Of a stretch of 64,000 nucleotides of DNA, positions 57,374 through 64,000 are shown one piece after another. A program made the translations under genes and the position numbers. The notes under the pieces were generated by a model. The model searched no databases. It was not told the origin of the DNA and saw only the letters and a list, made by a program, of their open reading frames with translations. The stretch is taken from positions 2,666,001 through 2,730,000 of the forward strand of contig NZ_CP048834.1 in assembly GCF_012971745.1 (NCBI RefSeq), read 5' to 3'. Origin of the DNA: Starkeya sp. ORNL1 (GTDB taxonomy: Bacteria > Pseudomonadota > Alphaproteobacteria > Rhizobiales > Xanthobacteraceae). The stretch's first letter is position 1. Each line of letters begins with the position of its first letter.

Positions 57374-58435
57374 ATGTTCGACGCCAATCTCGCCGTCCGC
57401 GAGGACATCACCGCCCGCCCTGGCTTCCTGCCGGCGAGCGCCCGCGCCATCGAAGCCCTGCCGCTGCCGCATCTCTATGCCCGCGTCGCCAAGCACATCA
57501 CGCCGGCAGAATGGCCGCTGATCGCCCGCGAGGTCGAGGCGATCGAGGCGCTGAAGCGCGAGCGCAATGCGGTGATCCTCGGCCACAATTACCAGGCGGC
57601 GGAAATCTTCAACACCGTGGCTGACATCGTCGGCGACAGCCTGGCGCTTGCCCGCGAGGCCGAGAAGGTCGATGCCGACGTCATCGTCATGGCCGGCGTG
57701 CACTTCATGGCCGAGACGGCGAAGCTGCTGAACCCCGCCAAGACCATTCTCATCCCCGATCCGAAGGCGGGCTGCTCGCTCGCCGAATCCATCACCGCCG
57801 CCGATATCCGCCTGCTGCGCCAGCATTATCCGGGCGTGCCGGTGGTCTCCTATGTCAACACCTCGGCCGAGGTGAAGGCGGAGAGCGACTATTGCTGCAC
57901 ATCAGGCAATGCGGTGAAGGTGGTGCGCCACGTTGCGAAGGAATGGGGCGTCAACCGCATCCTCATGCTGCCGGACGAATATCTGGCGCAAAACGTCCAG
58001 AAGGAAGTTCCCGAGATCGAGCTGATCGCCTGGAAGGGCCATTGCGAGGTGCATGAGCGCTTCTCGCCGCAGGATATTCGTGACCTGCGCGAAGCCCATC
58101 CCGGCGTCGTGGTGCTGGCGCATCCGGAATGCCCGCCGGAAGTGGTGGCGGAGGCCGACTTCGCCGGCTCCACCGCGGCGATGGCGGATTACGTCGGCGA
58201 CCACAAGCCGGGCCGTGTCGTGCTCATCACCGAATGCTCGATGGCCGACAATGTCGCCGTGCATCATCCCGACATCGAGTTCGTGCGGCCGTGCAATCTC
58301 TGCCCGCACATGCGGCGCATCACGCTGCCGAAGATCCGGCACGCGCTGGAGACCATGACCGTCGCGGTCGAGATCGACCCGGCCATCGCCGAGCGCGCCC
58401 GCGCGCCCATCACCCGCATGCTCGCCATTCGCTGA
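57374..58435 (+). CDS. nadA: quinolinate synthase
   Basis: 353 residues. The [4Fe-4S] cluster cysteines appear in AGCSLAES, the SDYCCTSGN stretch and PCNLCPHM. It condenses iminoaspartate with dihydroxyacetone phosphate to give quinolinate. ATG 57374 follows GGGAGAATGGA. It is the first gene of nadABC, behind two NadQ operators. Confidence 0.96.
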   Translation: MFDANLAVREDITARPGFLPASARAIEALPLPHLYARVAKHITPAEWPLIAREVEAIEALKRERNAVILGHNYQAAEIFNTVADIVGDSLALAREAEKVDADVIVMAGVHFMAETAKLLNPAKTILIPDPKAGCSLAESITAADIRLLRQHYPGVPVVSYVNTSAEVKAESDYCCTSGNAVKVVRHVAKEWGVNRILMLPDEYLAQNVQKEVPEIELIAWKGHCEVHERFSPQDIRDLREAHPGVVVLAHPECPPEVVAEADFAGSTAAMADYVGDHKPGRVVLITECSMADNVAVHHPDIEFVRPCNLCPHMRRITLPKIRHALETMTVAVEIDPAIAERARAPITRMLAIR

Positions 58436-58446
58436 AGGCTTTTAGG

Positions 58447-59979
58447 ATGGAACGCCTCATCGGCCACAGGCCGGATCATGTGGTGGTAATCGGCGGCGGC
58501 GTCGCCGGGCTTGCCACCGCGCTGCGCCTCGCTCCCCTGCCGGTCACGCTGCTCGCCAAGGCCGATCTCGGCCTGGAGGCAGCCACCGCCTGGGCGCAGG
58601 GCGGCATCGCCGCAGCCATTGGCGAAGACGACCAGCCGGAATTCCACGCCGTCGATACCTTGAGCGCCGGTGTCGGGTTGTGCGATCCGCTCGTTGCCCG
58701 CCGCGTGACCGCGGCGGCGCCGGCGGCGATCGACTGGCTTGCCGGCCTCGATGCGCCGTTCGACCGCGACACTGAGGGCCGCGTCGCGCTCGGGCTGGAG
58801 GCCGCGCATTCGCGCCGGCGCATCGTCCATGCCGGCGGCGATGCCACCGGCCGCGCCGTGCTGGAAACGTTGGCCAAGGCCGTGCGCGCCTGCCCATCCA
58901 TCCATCTGATGGAAGGCGTGCGGGCGACCGCGCTGCTGCGCGATACGAACGGTGTCGTCACCGGCATTGCCGGGGTCAGCGCGTCCGGTGCGGTGGTGCT
59001 GCCGGCCCGCGCGGTTGTGCTGGCGACGGGCGGGCTCGGCGGCCTCTATGCCTCCACCACCAATCCGCTTGGCGCGGTCGGTTCGGGTCTTGCTCTCGCC
59101 GCCCGCGCCGGCGCGGTGCTGCGCGACATGGAGTTCGTGCAGTTCCACCCGACCGCGATCGCCGCGGGCGCTGACCCGATGCCGCTGGCGACCGAGGCGC
59201 TGCGGGGCGAAGGCGCGATCCTGGTGAACGATCGTGGCGAGCGCTTCATGGCCGATGTCCCCGGCCGCGAGTTGGCGCCGCGCGACGTGGTGGCGCGCGC
59301 CATCTTCGCCGAGATCGCGGCTGGGCGCAGCGTGGTGCTCGACGCCCGGCTGGAGCGCATCGAGCAGCGTTTCCCCGGCGTCGTCGCGCTGTGCCGGGCC
59401 AATGGCATCGACCCGGTGCACCAGCCGATCCCGGTGCGCCCGGCGGCGCATTATCATATGGGCGGCATCGAGGTTGATGCGGCCGGGCGCTCGTCGCTGG
59501 ATCGGCTCTGGGCTTGCGGCGAAGTCGCCTCGACGGGGCTGCACGGCGCCAACCGGCTCGCCAGCAATTCGCTGCTGGAGGCGCTGGCCTATGCCGAATG
59601 GATCGCGGCGGACATTGCCGGGCGCGCAGCTGGCGGCCGTGACGGCGTGGCGGATGCTGCGCCTGCGCCCTCGGCGTTCCGGAGCGAGATCCGCACCTTG
59701 ATGGATCGCCGTGTCGGCGTGGTGCGCGAGGCCGCCGGGCTGGACGCCGCGGTGCGCCGGCTCGACGCGCTGGCGAGCGATGGCAACGACGACATGGCTC
59801 TGGTCGCGCTGATGGTGGCGAGCCAGGCGCTCAAGCGCGAGGAGAGCCGCGGCGGGCATTTCCGGGCCGACTTCCCGCTCACTGCGACGATAGCCGTGCA
59901 TTCCCGCACCGCGCTCGACGACACGCTGGCCTTCGCTGAAGGCCTGCGCGAGGCGCCGTTCGTGCGGCGGGTGGCTTAG
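58447..59979 (+). CDS. nadB: L-aspartate oxidase
   Basis: 510 residues from ATG 58447, preceded by AGG only, 11 bp after nadA. FAD motif VVVIGGGVAGLATAL, ALAAAGGLG-type strand (VVLATGGLGGLYASTTNP), and active-site region HYHMGGIEVDAAGRSS with LWACGEVASTGLHGANRLASNSLLE. It oxidises L-aspartate to iminoaspartate for NadA. Length is normal. Confidence 0.95.
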   Translation: MERLIGHRPDHVVVIGGGVAGLATALRLAPLPVTLLAKADLGLEAATAWAQGGIAAAIGEDDQPEFHAVDTLSAGVGLCDPLVARRVTAAAPAAIDWLAGLDAPFDRDTEGRVALGLEAAHSRRRIVHAGGDATGRAVLETLAKAVRACPSIHLMEGVRATALLRDTNGVVTGIAGVSASGAVVLPARAVVLATGGLGGLYASTTNPLGAVGSGLALAARAGAVLRDMEFVQFHPTAIAAGADPMPLATEALRGEGAILVNDRGERFMADVPGRELAPRDVVARAIFAEIAAGRSVVLDARLERIEQRFPGVVALCRANGIDPVHQPIPVRPAAHYHMGGIEVDAAGRSSLDRLWACGEVASTGLHGANRLASNSLLEALAYAEWIAADIAGRAAGGRDGVADAAPAPSAFRSEIRTLMDRRVGVVREAAGLDAAVRRLDALASDGNDDMALVALMVASQALKREESRGGHFRADFPLTATIAVHSRTALDDTLAFAEGLREAPFVRRVA

Positions 59980-59997
59980 TTCGTTCCATCGGAACGT

Positions 59998-60102
59998 CAT
60001 CCTGAGGTGCCGCGAAGCGGCCTCGAAGGATGCCCGTCCCCGATGACCATCTTCTGCTTGAGCATCCTTCGAGGCTCGCTAACGCTCGCACCTCAGGATG
60101 AC
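59998..60102. repeat. CATCCTTCGAGG…CCTCAGGATGA repeat, inverted pair, copy 6
   Basis: TCATCCTGAGGTGCCGCGAA…CCTCGAAGGATG then CATCCTTCGAGGCTCGCTAA…CCTCAGGATGA. It lies between nadB and nadC, in transcribed operon DNA. Confidence 0.8.
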
Positions 60103-60130
60103 GTGGTTCGTTTCCCCAGGGATCATCGCT

Positions 60131-60994
60131 ATGAACGCCCTCTCCCCCCTGCCCCGCCTGCTGATCGAGCCGATCGTCCGTGCCGCGCTGCTGGAGGATC
60201 TCGGGCGTGCCGGCGATGTCACCACCGATGCGGTGGTGCCGGCCGATGCGCGCTTCTCCGCGGTGATCGCCAGCCGGCAGACCGGAGTGATCGCCGGCGT
60301 CGACGCCGCCGAGATCGCCTTCCATCTCATCGACCCGTCCCTCGAGGTCACGCTGGAGCGGCTCGACGGCACCCATGTCACCGCCGGCGACGTCGTGCTC
60401 CGGCTGGAGGGCTCGGCGCGGGCCATCCTCACCGCCGAGCGGGTGGCGCTGAACCTCGCCTGCCGGCTCTCCGGCGTCGCCACCGCGACCCACGCGCTGG
60501 TGGAGGTCGCCCGCACCCACGGCAAGGCGCATGTGGTGTGCACCCGCAAGACCACGCCCGGCCTCAGGGCGCTGGAGAAGCACGCGGTGAAGGCCGGCGG
60601 CGGTTCCAATCACCGCTTCGGGCTCGATGACGCCGTGCTGATCAAGGACAACCACATCGCCGTCGCCGGCGGCGTCGCCATCGCCATCACGCGGGCCAAG
60701 GCTGGCGCCGGCCACATGGTGAAGATCGAGGTCGAGGTCGACACGCTGGAGCAGCTCGAGGAAGCCATGGCGGCCGGTGTCGATGCGGTGCTGCTCGATA
60801 ATATGGACCCGGACACGCTGCGCCGTGCCGTCGAAATCGTCGGCGGGCGGGCGCTTACCGAAGCCTCCGGCCGCATCAATCGCGAGACCATCGGCGCGGT
60901 GGCGGCGAGCGGGGTCGATCTGATCTCGGTCGGCTGGATCACCCACTCGGCGCCGATCCTGGATCTGGGGCTGGATGCAGTGAAGTCGATTTGA
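60131..60994 (+). CDS. nadC: nicotinate-nucleotide diphosphorylase (carboxylating), quinolinate phosphoribosyltransferase
   Basis: 287 residues from ATG 60131 (MNALSPLPRLLIEPIVRAAL); an in-frame ATG at 60098 lies in the repeat. Marks: LLEDLGRAGDVTTDA, CTRKTTPGLRALEKHAVKAGGGSNHRFGL, LIKDNHI, and the phosphate-binding GVDLISVGWITHS. It converts quinolinate plus PRPP to nicotinate mononucleotide. Last gene of nadABC, followed by an inverted repeat that may terminate it. Confidence 0.95.
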   Translation: MNALSPLPRLLIEPIVRAALLEDLGRAGDVTTDAVVPADARFSAVIASRQTGVIAGVDAAEIAFHLIDPSLEVTLERLDGTHVTAGDVVLRLEGSARAILTAERVALNLACRLSGVATATHALVEVARTHGKAHVVCTRKTTPGLRALEKHAVKAGGGSNHRFGLDDAVLIKDNHIAVAGGVAIAITRAKAGAGHMVKIEVEVDTLEQLEEAMAAGVDAVLLDNMDPDTLRRAVEIVGGRALTEASGRINRETIGAVAASGVDLISVGWITHSAPILDLGLDAVKSI

Positions 60995-61010
60995 GGGCGC
61001 TTCGTTTCAA

Positions 61011-61111
61011 CATCCTTCGAGGCTCGCTGTGCTCGCACCTCAGGATGACGTTGCTTTGAAGAACCACGTCATCCTGAGGTGCTCGGGCGACAGCCCGAGC
61101 CTCGAAGGATG
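61011..61111. repeat. CATCCTTCGAGG…CCTCAGGATGA repeat, inverted pair, copy 7
   Basis: CATCCTTCGAGGCTCGCTG…CCTCAGGATGACG faces CACGTCATCCTGAGGTGC…CCTCGAAGGATG. It lies just after nadC and before the second glycine riboswitch. Confidence 0.8.
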
Positions 61112-61235
61112 CTGAAGCAAAGCACTCCTCCCATCCCGCCAGCGCATCCCCACCTACCCTCCCATGCGCCCATTGCATGCCGTTACCCTTGAATTCGGCA
61201 TGCCTTTGTGCGATGCATCAAGGGTCCAATATCGA

Positions 61236-61470
61236 GTGTGCGGGAGAGACCGACAGCCTCTTCCGGGACGTGTCGGCGCCGACGGAGCAACCCCCCAGGA
61301 AACTCTCAGGCACCAGGGACCGCACATTTCAGGACGATCTGGAGAGAGGTGTCCGTGAGGCCATAGGCCGGACGAGACATCCACCGAAGGGGAAGCCCGA
61401 GGCGAATGTCTCGGGGCGAGCTCTCAGGTACCGCGACAGATTTGGGGACAGCCGGAACGGACCTGATGGT
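61236..61470 (+). ncRNA. tandem glycine riboswitch upstream of a DadA-like flavoprotein
   Basis: The first aptamer (about 61236-61328) has GTGTGCGGGAGAGACC, GCGCCGACGGAGCAA and AACTCTCAGGCACC, closed by CCGCACAT. The second (about 61340-61456) has CTGGAGAGAGGTG, CACCGAAGGGGAAG and GAGCTCTCAGGTACC. The GCCGA/ACCGAAGG and CTCTCAGG cores mark glycine aptamers. A GGACC-TGAT-GGTCC hairpin and the ribosome site GGGAGAG follow, 35 nt before the gene. Confidence 0.9.
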
Positions 61471-61505
61471 CCGGTCCATGTCCTTCGATCCTGCGGGAGA
61501 GTCCC

Positions 61506-62819
61506 ATGCTCCAGAGCGTTTCCAGCTTCAAGAACGGCGCCGCCCCCCACATCGCCATCATCGGTGCCGGCATCACCGGCATCACCACCGCCTATGCGCT
61601 CTCCGACAAGGGCTATGCGGTCACGGTCATCGATCGCCAGCGCTATGCGGCGATGGAGACCTCGTTCGCCAATGGCGGCCAGCTCTCCGCCAGCAATGCC
61701 GAAGTGTGGAATAGCTGGGCGACCGTGCTCAAGGGCATCAAATGGATGCTCAAGGCCGACGCGCCGCTGCTGATGAACCCGATGCCGTCCTGGCACAAAT
61801 ATTCGTGGATGGCGGAGTTCCTCGGCAACATCACGAACTATCGCGCCAACACCATCGAGACCACCCGCCTCGCCATCAAGGCGCGGGACTATCTGTTCGA
61901 CATCGCCCGGCGCGAGGGGATCGACTTCAATCACGAGACCCGCGGCATCCTGCACATCTATCGCGACAAGGCCTCGTTCGACGGCGCCGCCAAGCTCGGC
62001 AGGCTCTATGCGGAAGGTGGTCTCGAGCGCCGCGCGGTGACGCCAGACGAGATGCGCGCCATCGAGCCGACGCTGCATGGCGACTATCATGGCGGCTTCT
62101 ACACTCCGTCCGATTCCACCGGCGACATCCACAAATTCACCCGCGGCCTTGCGGAGGCCTGCACGCGCCGTGGCGTGCGCTTCATCCATGAGGCCAGCGT
62201 CGAGAGCGTGAAGCACACCGGCAGTGGTGTCGACATCGCCTATGCGCAGCCCGCCGACGACGAGAACAGCGCGCCGACCCGCGACGTGCTGCATGCCGAC
62301 GGCGTGGTGGTGTGCGCCGGCATCGGCTCGCGCGATATCGCGGCTGAGCTCGGCGACCGGGTGAACATCTATCCGGTGAAGGGCTATTCCATCACCGTGA
62401 TGCTCGACGACGAGGCCAGCCAGAAGGCGGCGCCCTGGGTCAGCCTGCTCGACGACAAGACCAAGATCGTCACCAGCCGCCTCGGCGCGGACCGCTTCCG
62501 CGTCGCCGGCACCGCCGAGTTCAATGGCGAGAACCGCGACATCCGCGCCGACCGCATCCGCCCACTGGTGGACTGGACCCGGCACTTGTTCCCGGGCGTC
62601 TCGACCAGCCGTGTCGTGCCGTGGGCGGGCCTGCGGCCGATGCTGCCTTCGATGATGCCGCGGGTCGGCGCCGGCAAGCTGCCCGGCGTGTTCTACAATA
62701 CCGGCCACGGCCATCTCGGCTGGACGCTTTCCGCCGCCACTGCGCAGATGGTGGCGGAAACGGTGGGCGCGGCGATGCCGGTGGAGGCCGCGGGCGAGGT
62801 CGCACGCAGCGCGGCCTGA
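61506..62819 (+). CDS. DadA-type FAD-dependent amino acid (D-amino acid) dehydrogenase
   Basis: 437 residues from ATG 61506, after GGGAGAGTCCC. FAD motif IAIIGAGITGITTAYALSDKG; family marks SFANGGQLSASNAEVWN and the substrate region HKFTRGLAEAC, VVPWAGLRPMLPSMMPRVG and NTGHGHLGWTLSA. It resembles the small subunit of D-amino acid dehydrogenase, which oxidatively deaminates D-amino acids to the quinone pool. Direct control by a glycine riboswitch suggests the physiological substrate is glycine itself or a compound whose use raises glycine. Confidence 0.85.
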   Translation: MLQSVSSFKNGAAPHIAIIGAGITGITTAYALSDKGYAVTVIDRQRYAAMETSFANGGQLSASNAEVWNSWATVLKGIKWMLKADAPLLMNPMPSWHKYSWMAEFLGNITNYRANTIETTRLAIKARDYLFDIARREGIDFNHETRGILHIYRDKASFDGAAKLGRLYAEGGLERRAVTPDEMRAIEPTLHGDYHGGFYTPSDSTGDIHKFTRGLAEACTRRGVRFIHEASVESVKHTGSGVDIAYAQPADDENSAPTRDVLHADGVVVCAGIGSRDIAAELGDRVNIYPVKGYSITVMLDDEASQKAAPWVSLLDDKTKIVTSRLGADRFRVAGTAEFNGENRDIRADRIRPLVDWTRHLFPGVSTSRVVPWAGLRPMLPSMMPRVGAGKLPGVFYNTGHGHLGWTLSAATAQMVAETVGAAMPVEAAGEVARSAA

Positions 62820-62837
62820 GCAGAGCTTCCTCACAGT

Positions 62838-62936
62838 GTCATCCCGGAACGGCCGCAAGGCCGTATCCGGGATCGCGCAAACGCTCTTTGCCTGGACGCG
62901 ATCCCGGCTCTCCGCCTCGCTTCGGCCGGGATAACG
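62838..62936. repeat. CGTCATCCCGG-type palindromic repeat, copy 5
   Basis: GTCATCCCGGAACGGCCG…CCGTATCCGGGATCGCG faces CGATCCCGGCTCTCCGCC…GGCCGGGATAAC. It occupies the first third of the 367-bp gap 62820-63186; the rest has no gene I can support. Confidence 0.8.
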
Positions 62937-63125
62937 CAAATTGGTGGCAAGTCCCTGCGCGTCCGCTCGACTGAACTCCGGTGCGGTGAAAATCGGCAGC
63001 GGGTTGCCCAAACGCCGCGCGAGCTGCCCTTGCCCCTCAGCAAAAACCTTTTCCTGGCAATGATCTGACCACTACCGGCGGTGGCGATTCAATCGCCTTT
63101 ACCGGGCCGTCTCGGCGTCGCAAGC

Positions 63126-63147
63126 TAATTAATCATGTGATTAGTTA
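63126..63147. promoter_or_regulatory. AT-rich inverted repeat, probable operator of the amidohydrolase gene
   Basis: TAATTAATCA-TG-TGATTAGTTA: ten-base arms with one mismatch and a 2-bp centre, the only AT-rich block in a GC-rich intergenic region. It lies 39 bp before the TTG start of the downstream gene. The pattern suits a dimeric regulator such as a GntR or LysR type; the regulator is not in the window. Confidence 0.55.
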
Positions 63148-63186
63148 CGCGTCCGACCCGGCTCGATCATTGGCAGGAGATACCCC

Positions 63187-64000
63187 TTGGACCTGATTGT
63201 CAGGAATGCCCGCCTGCCGGCGGATGGCGAACGCACCGTCGACATCGGGATCCAGCACGGACGCATCGTCGCCATCGAGAGCACGCTTGCCGCGGAGGGC
63301 GAGGAGCTCGATGTCCGCGGCCGGCTGGTCGCGCCAGGCTTCGTCGAGACCCATATCCATCTCGACAAATCCTGCATCCTCGACCGCTGCCACGCCCAGC
63401 GCGGCGACCTGCCGGAGGCGATCGCCGAGGTCGCCAAGGCCAAGCAGGGCTTCACGCCGGAAGACGTCTATGAGCGCGGCCGGCGTACGCTGGAGAAATG
63501 CATCCTCAACGGCACCACCCGCATGCGCACCCAGCTGGAGGTCGATCCCGGCATCGGCCTGCGCGGACTGGAGGGCGTGCTGCCGCTGATCGAGGAATAT
63601 CGCTGGGCCATCGATATCGAGATCTGCGTGTTCCCGCAGGAAGGCCTGCTCAATAATCCCGGCACCGACGAACTGATGGTCGAGGCCTTGAAGCGTGGCG
63701 CGCGCGTAGTCGGCGCCGCGCCCTATACCGACAGCGACCCGCACGGCCAGATCGACCGCGTCTTCGCGATGGCCCGCGAGTTCGATGTCGATATCGACAT
63801 GCATCTCGATTTCGGGCCGGTCGCCGACCGGCTCGACCTCGACTATGTCTGCGAGCTGGCGGACCGCTATCGCTGGGGTGGGCGCACCGCCATCGGCCAT
63901 GTGACCAAGCTCGCCGGCGCCAGCCCCGAGCAGTTCGAGGCCGCGGCGCGGCGGATGCGCGATGCCGGCGTGGCGCTGACCGTGCTGCCCTCGACCGACC
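63187..64000 (+). CDS. amidohydrolase, cytosine-deaminase type, 3' part beyond the window
   Basis: The first 271 codons are visible from TTG 63187, which follows AGGAGA by 8 bp; the gene runs off the right edge. The metal-binding HxH is in GFVETHIHLDKSCILDR, with further motifs FPQEGLLNNPGTDELM, DIDMHLDF and GHVTKL, the last two of the cytosine-deaminase metal and catalytic pattern. It would hydrolyse a C-N bond in a pyrimidine or similar ring. CodA-like proteins also include guanidine- or melamine-derived amine deaminases, so the substrate is open. An AT-rich inverted repeat lies upstream. Confidence 0.8.
   Translation, partial: MDLIVRNARLPADGERTVDIGIQHGRIVAIESTLAAEGEELDVRGRLVAPGFVETHIHLDKSCILDRCHAQRGDLPEAIAEVAKAKQGFTPEDVYERGRRTLEKCILNGTTRMRTQLEVDPGIGLRGLEGVLPLIEEYRWAIDIEICVFPQEGLLNNPGTDELMVEALKRGARVVGAAPYTDSDPHGQIDRVFAMAREFDVDIDMHLDFGPVADRLDLDYVCELADRYRWGGRTAIGHVTKLAGASPEQFEAAARRMRDAGVALTVLPSTD

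Overview
The window is 64 kb of GC-rich DNA with dense genes, short intergenic gaps and frequent GTG/TTG starts. Gene content fits an alphaproteobacterium of the Hyphomicrobiales: an ABC-type glycerol uptake operon, a NadQ-type NAD regulator beside nadABC, tandem glycine riboswitches, a giant apolipoprotein-like coiled-coil protein, and several families of intergenic palindromic repeats common in that order. A Xanthobacteraceae-like genome is plausible, but the sequence alone does not fix the genus. No insertion sequence, phage, CRISPR array, rRNA or tRNA gene was recognised; this looks like core or near-core chromosome.

Layout: (1) 1-4.7 kb: partial TctC-type binding protein divergent from a LysR regulator, a LysE-type exporter, and a ClC chloride transporter with CBS domains divergent from a MarR regulator. 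(2) 4.7-17 kb: a secreted protein with one haem c motif, an RND efflux pump with its fusion protein, and a 1,858-residue membrane-anchored coiled-coil protein with nine 69-residue repeats. (3) 17.4-23.1 kb: a putrescine-type operon (ydcSTUV plus patD). (4) 23.2-29.6 kb: a spermidine-synthase-like methyltransferase, a DUF2161 protein that appears to start at CTG, a LysR regulator, a PlsC acyltransferase coupled to a ferredoxin reductase, and adenine deaminase. (5) 29.7-34.3 kb: gcvTHP behind a tandem glycine riboswitch. (6) 34.5-39.7 kb: an exported TPR-CHAT protein convergent with a FecR-like protein and a CHASE2 protein. (7) 39.8-50.4 kb: the glp operon (glpDSTPQUVK) and its DeoR-type repressor glpR. 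(8) 50.4-55.0 kb: bioMNY followed by an acyl-CoA ligase and a thiolase that lacks two active-site residues and carries an in-frame repeat. (9) 55.1-61.0 kb: aldo/keto reductase, nadQ and nadABC with two matching operators. (10) 61.2-64 kb: a second tandem glycine riboswitch on a DadA-like flavoprotein, then a truncated cytosine-deaminase-type amidohydrolase.

The metabolic theme is scavenging and catabolism of small nitrogen and carbon compounds (putrescine, glycine, D-amino acids, purines or pyrimidines, glycerol) and cofactor supply (NAD, biotin). The strongest leads for undescribed biology are the CHASE2/FecR-like/CHAT module, the biotin-uptake operon with its unusual thiolase, the asymmetric GlpS/GlpT ATPase pair, the giant coiled-coil protein, and a 34-bp perfect palindrome nested in a dispersed repeat.
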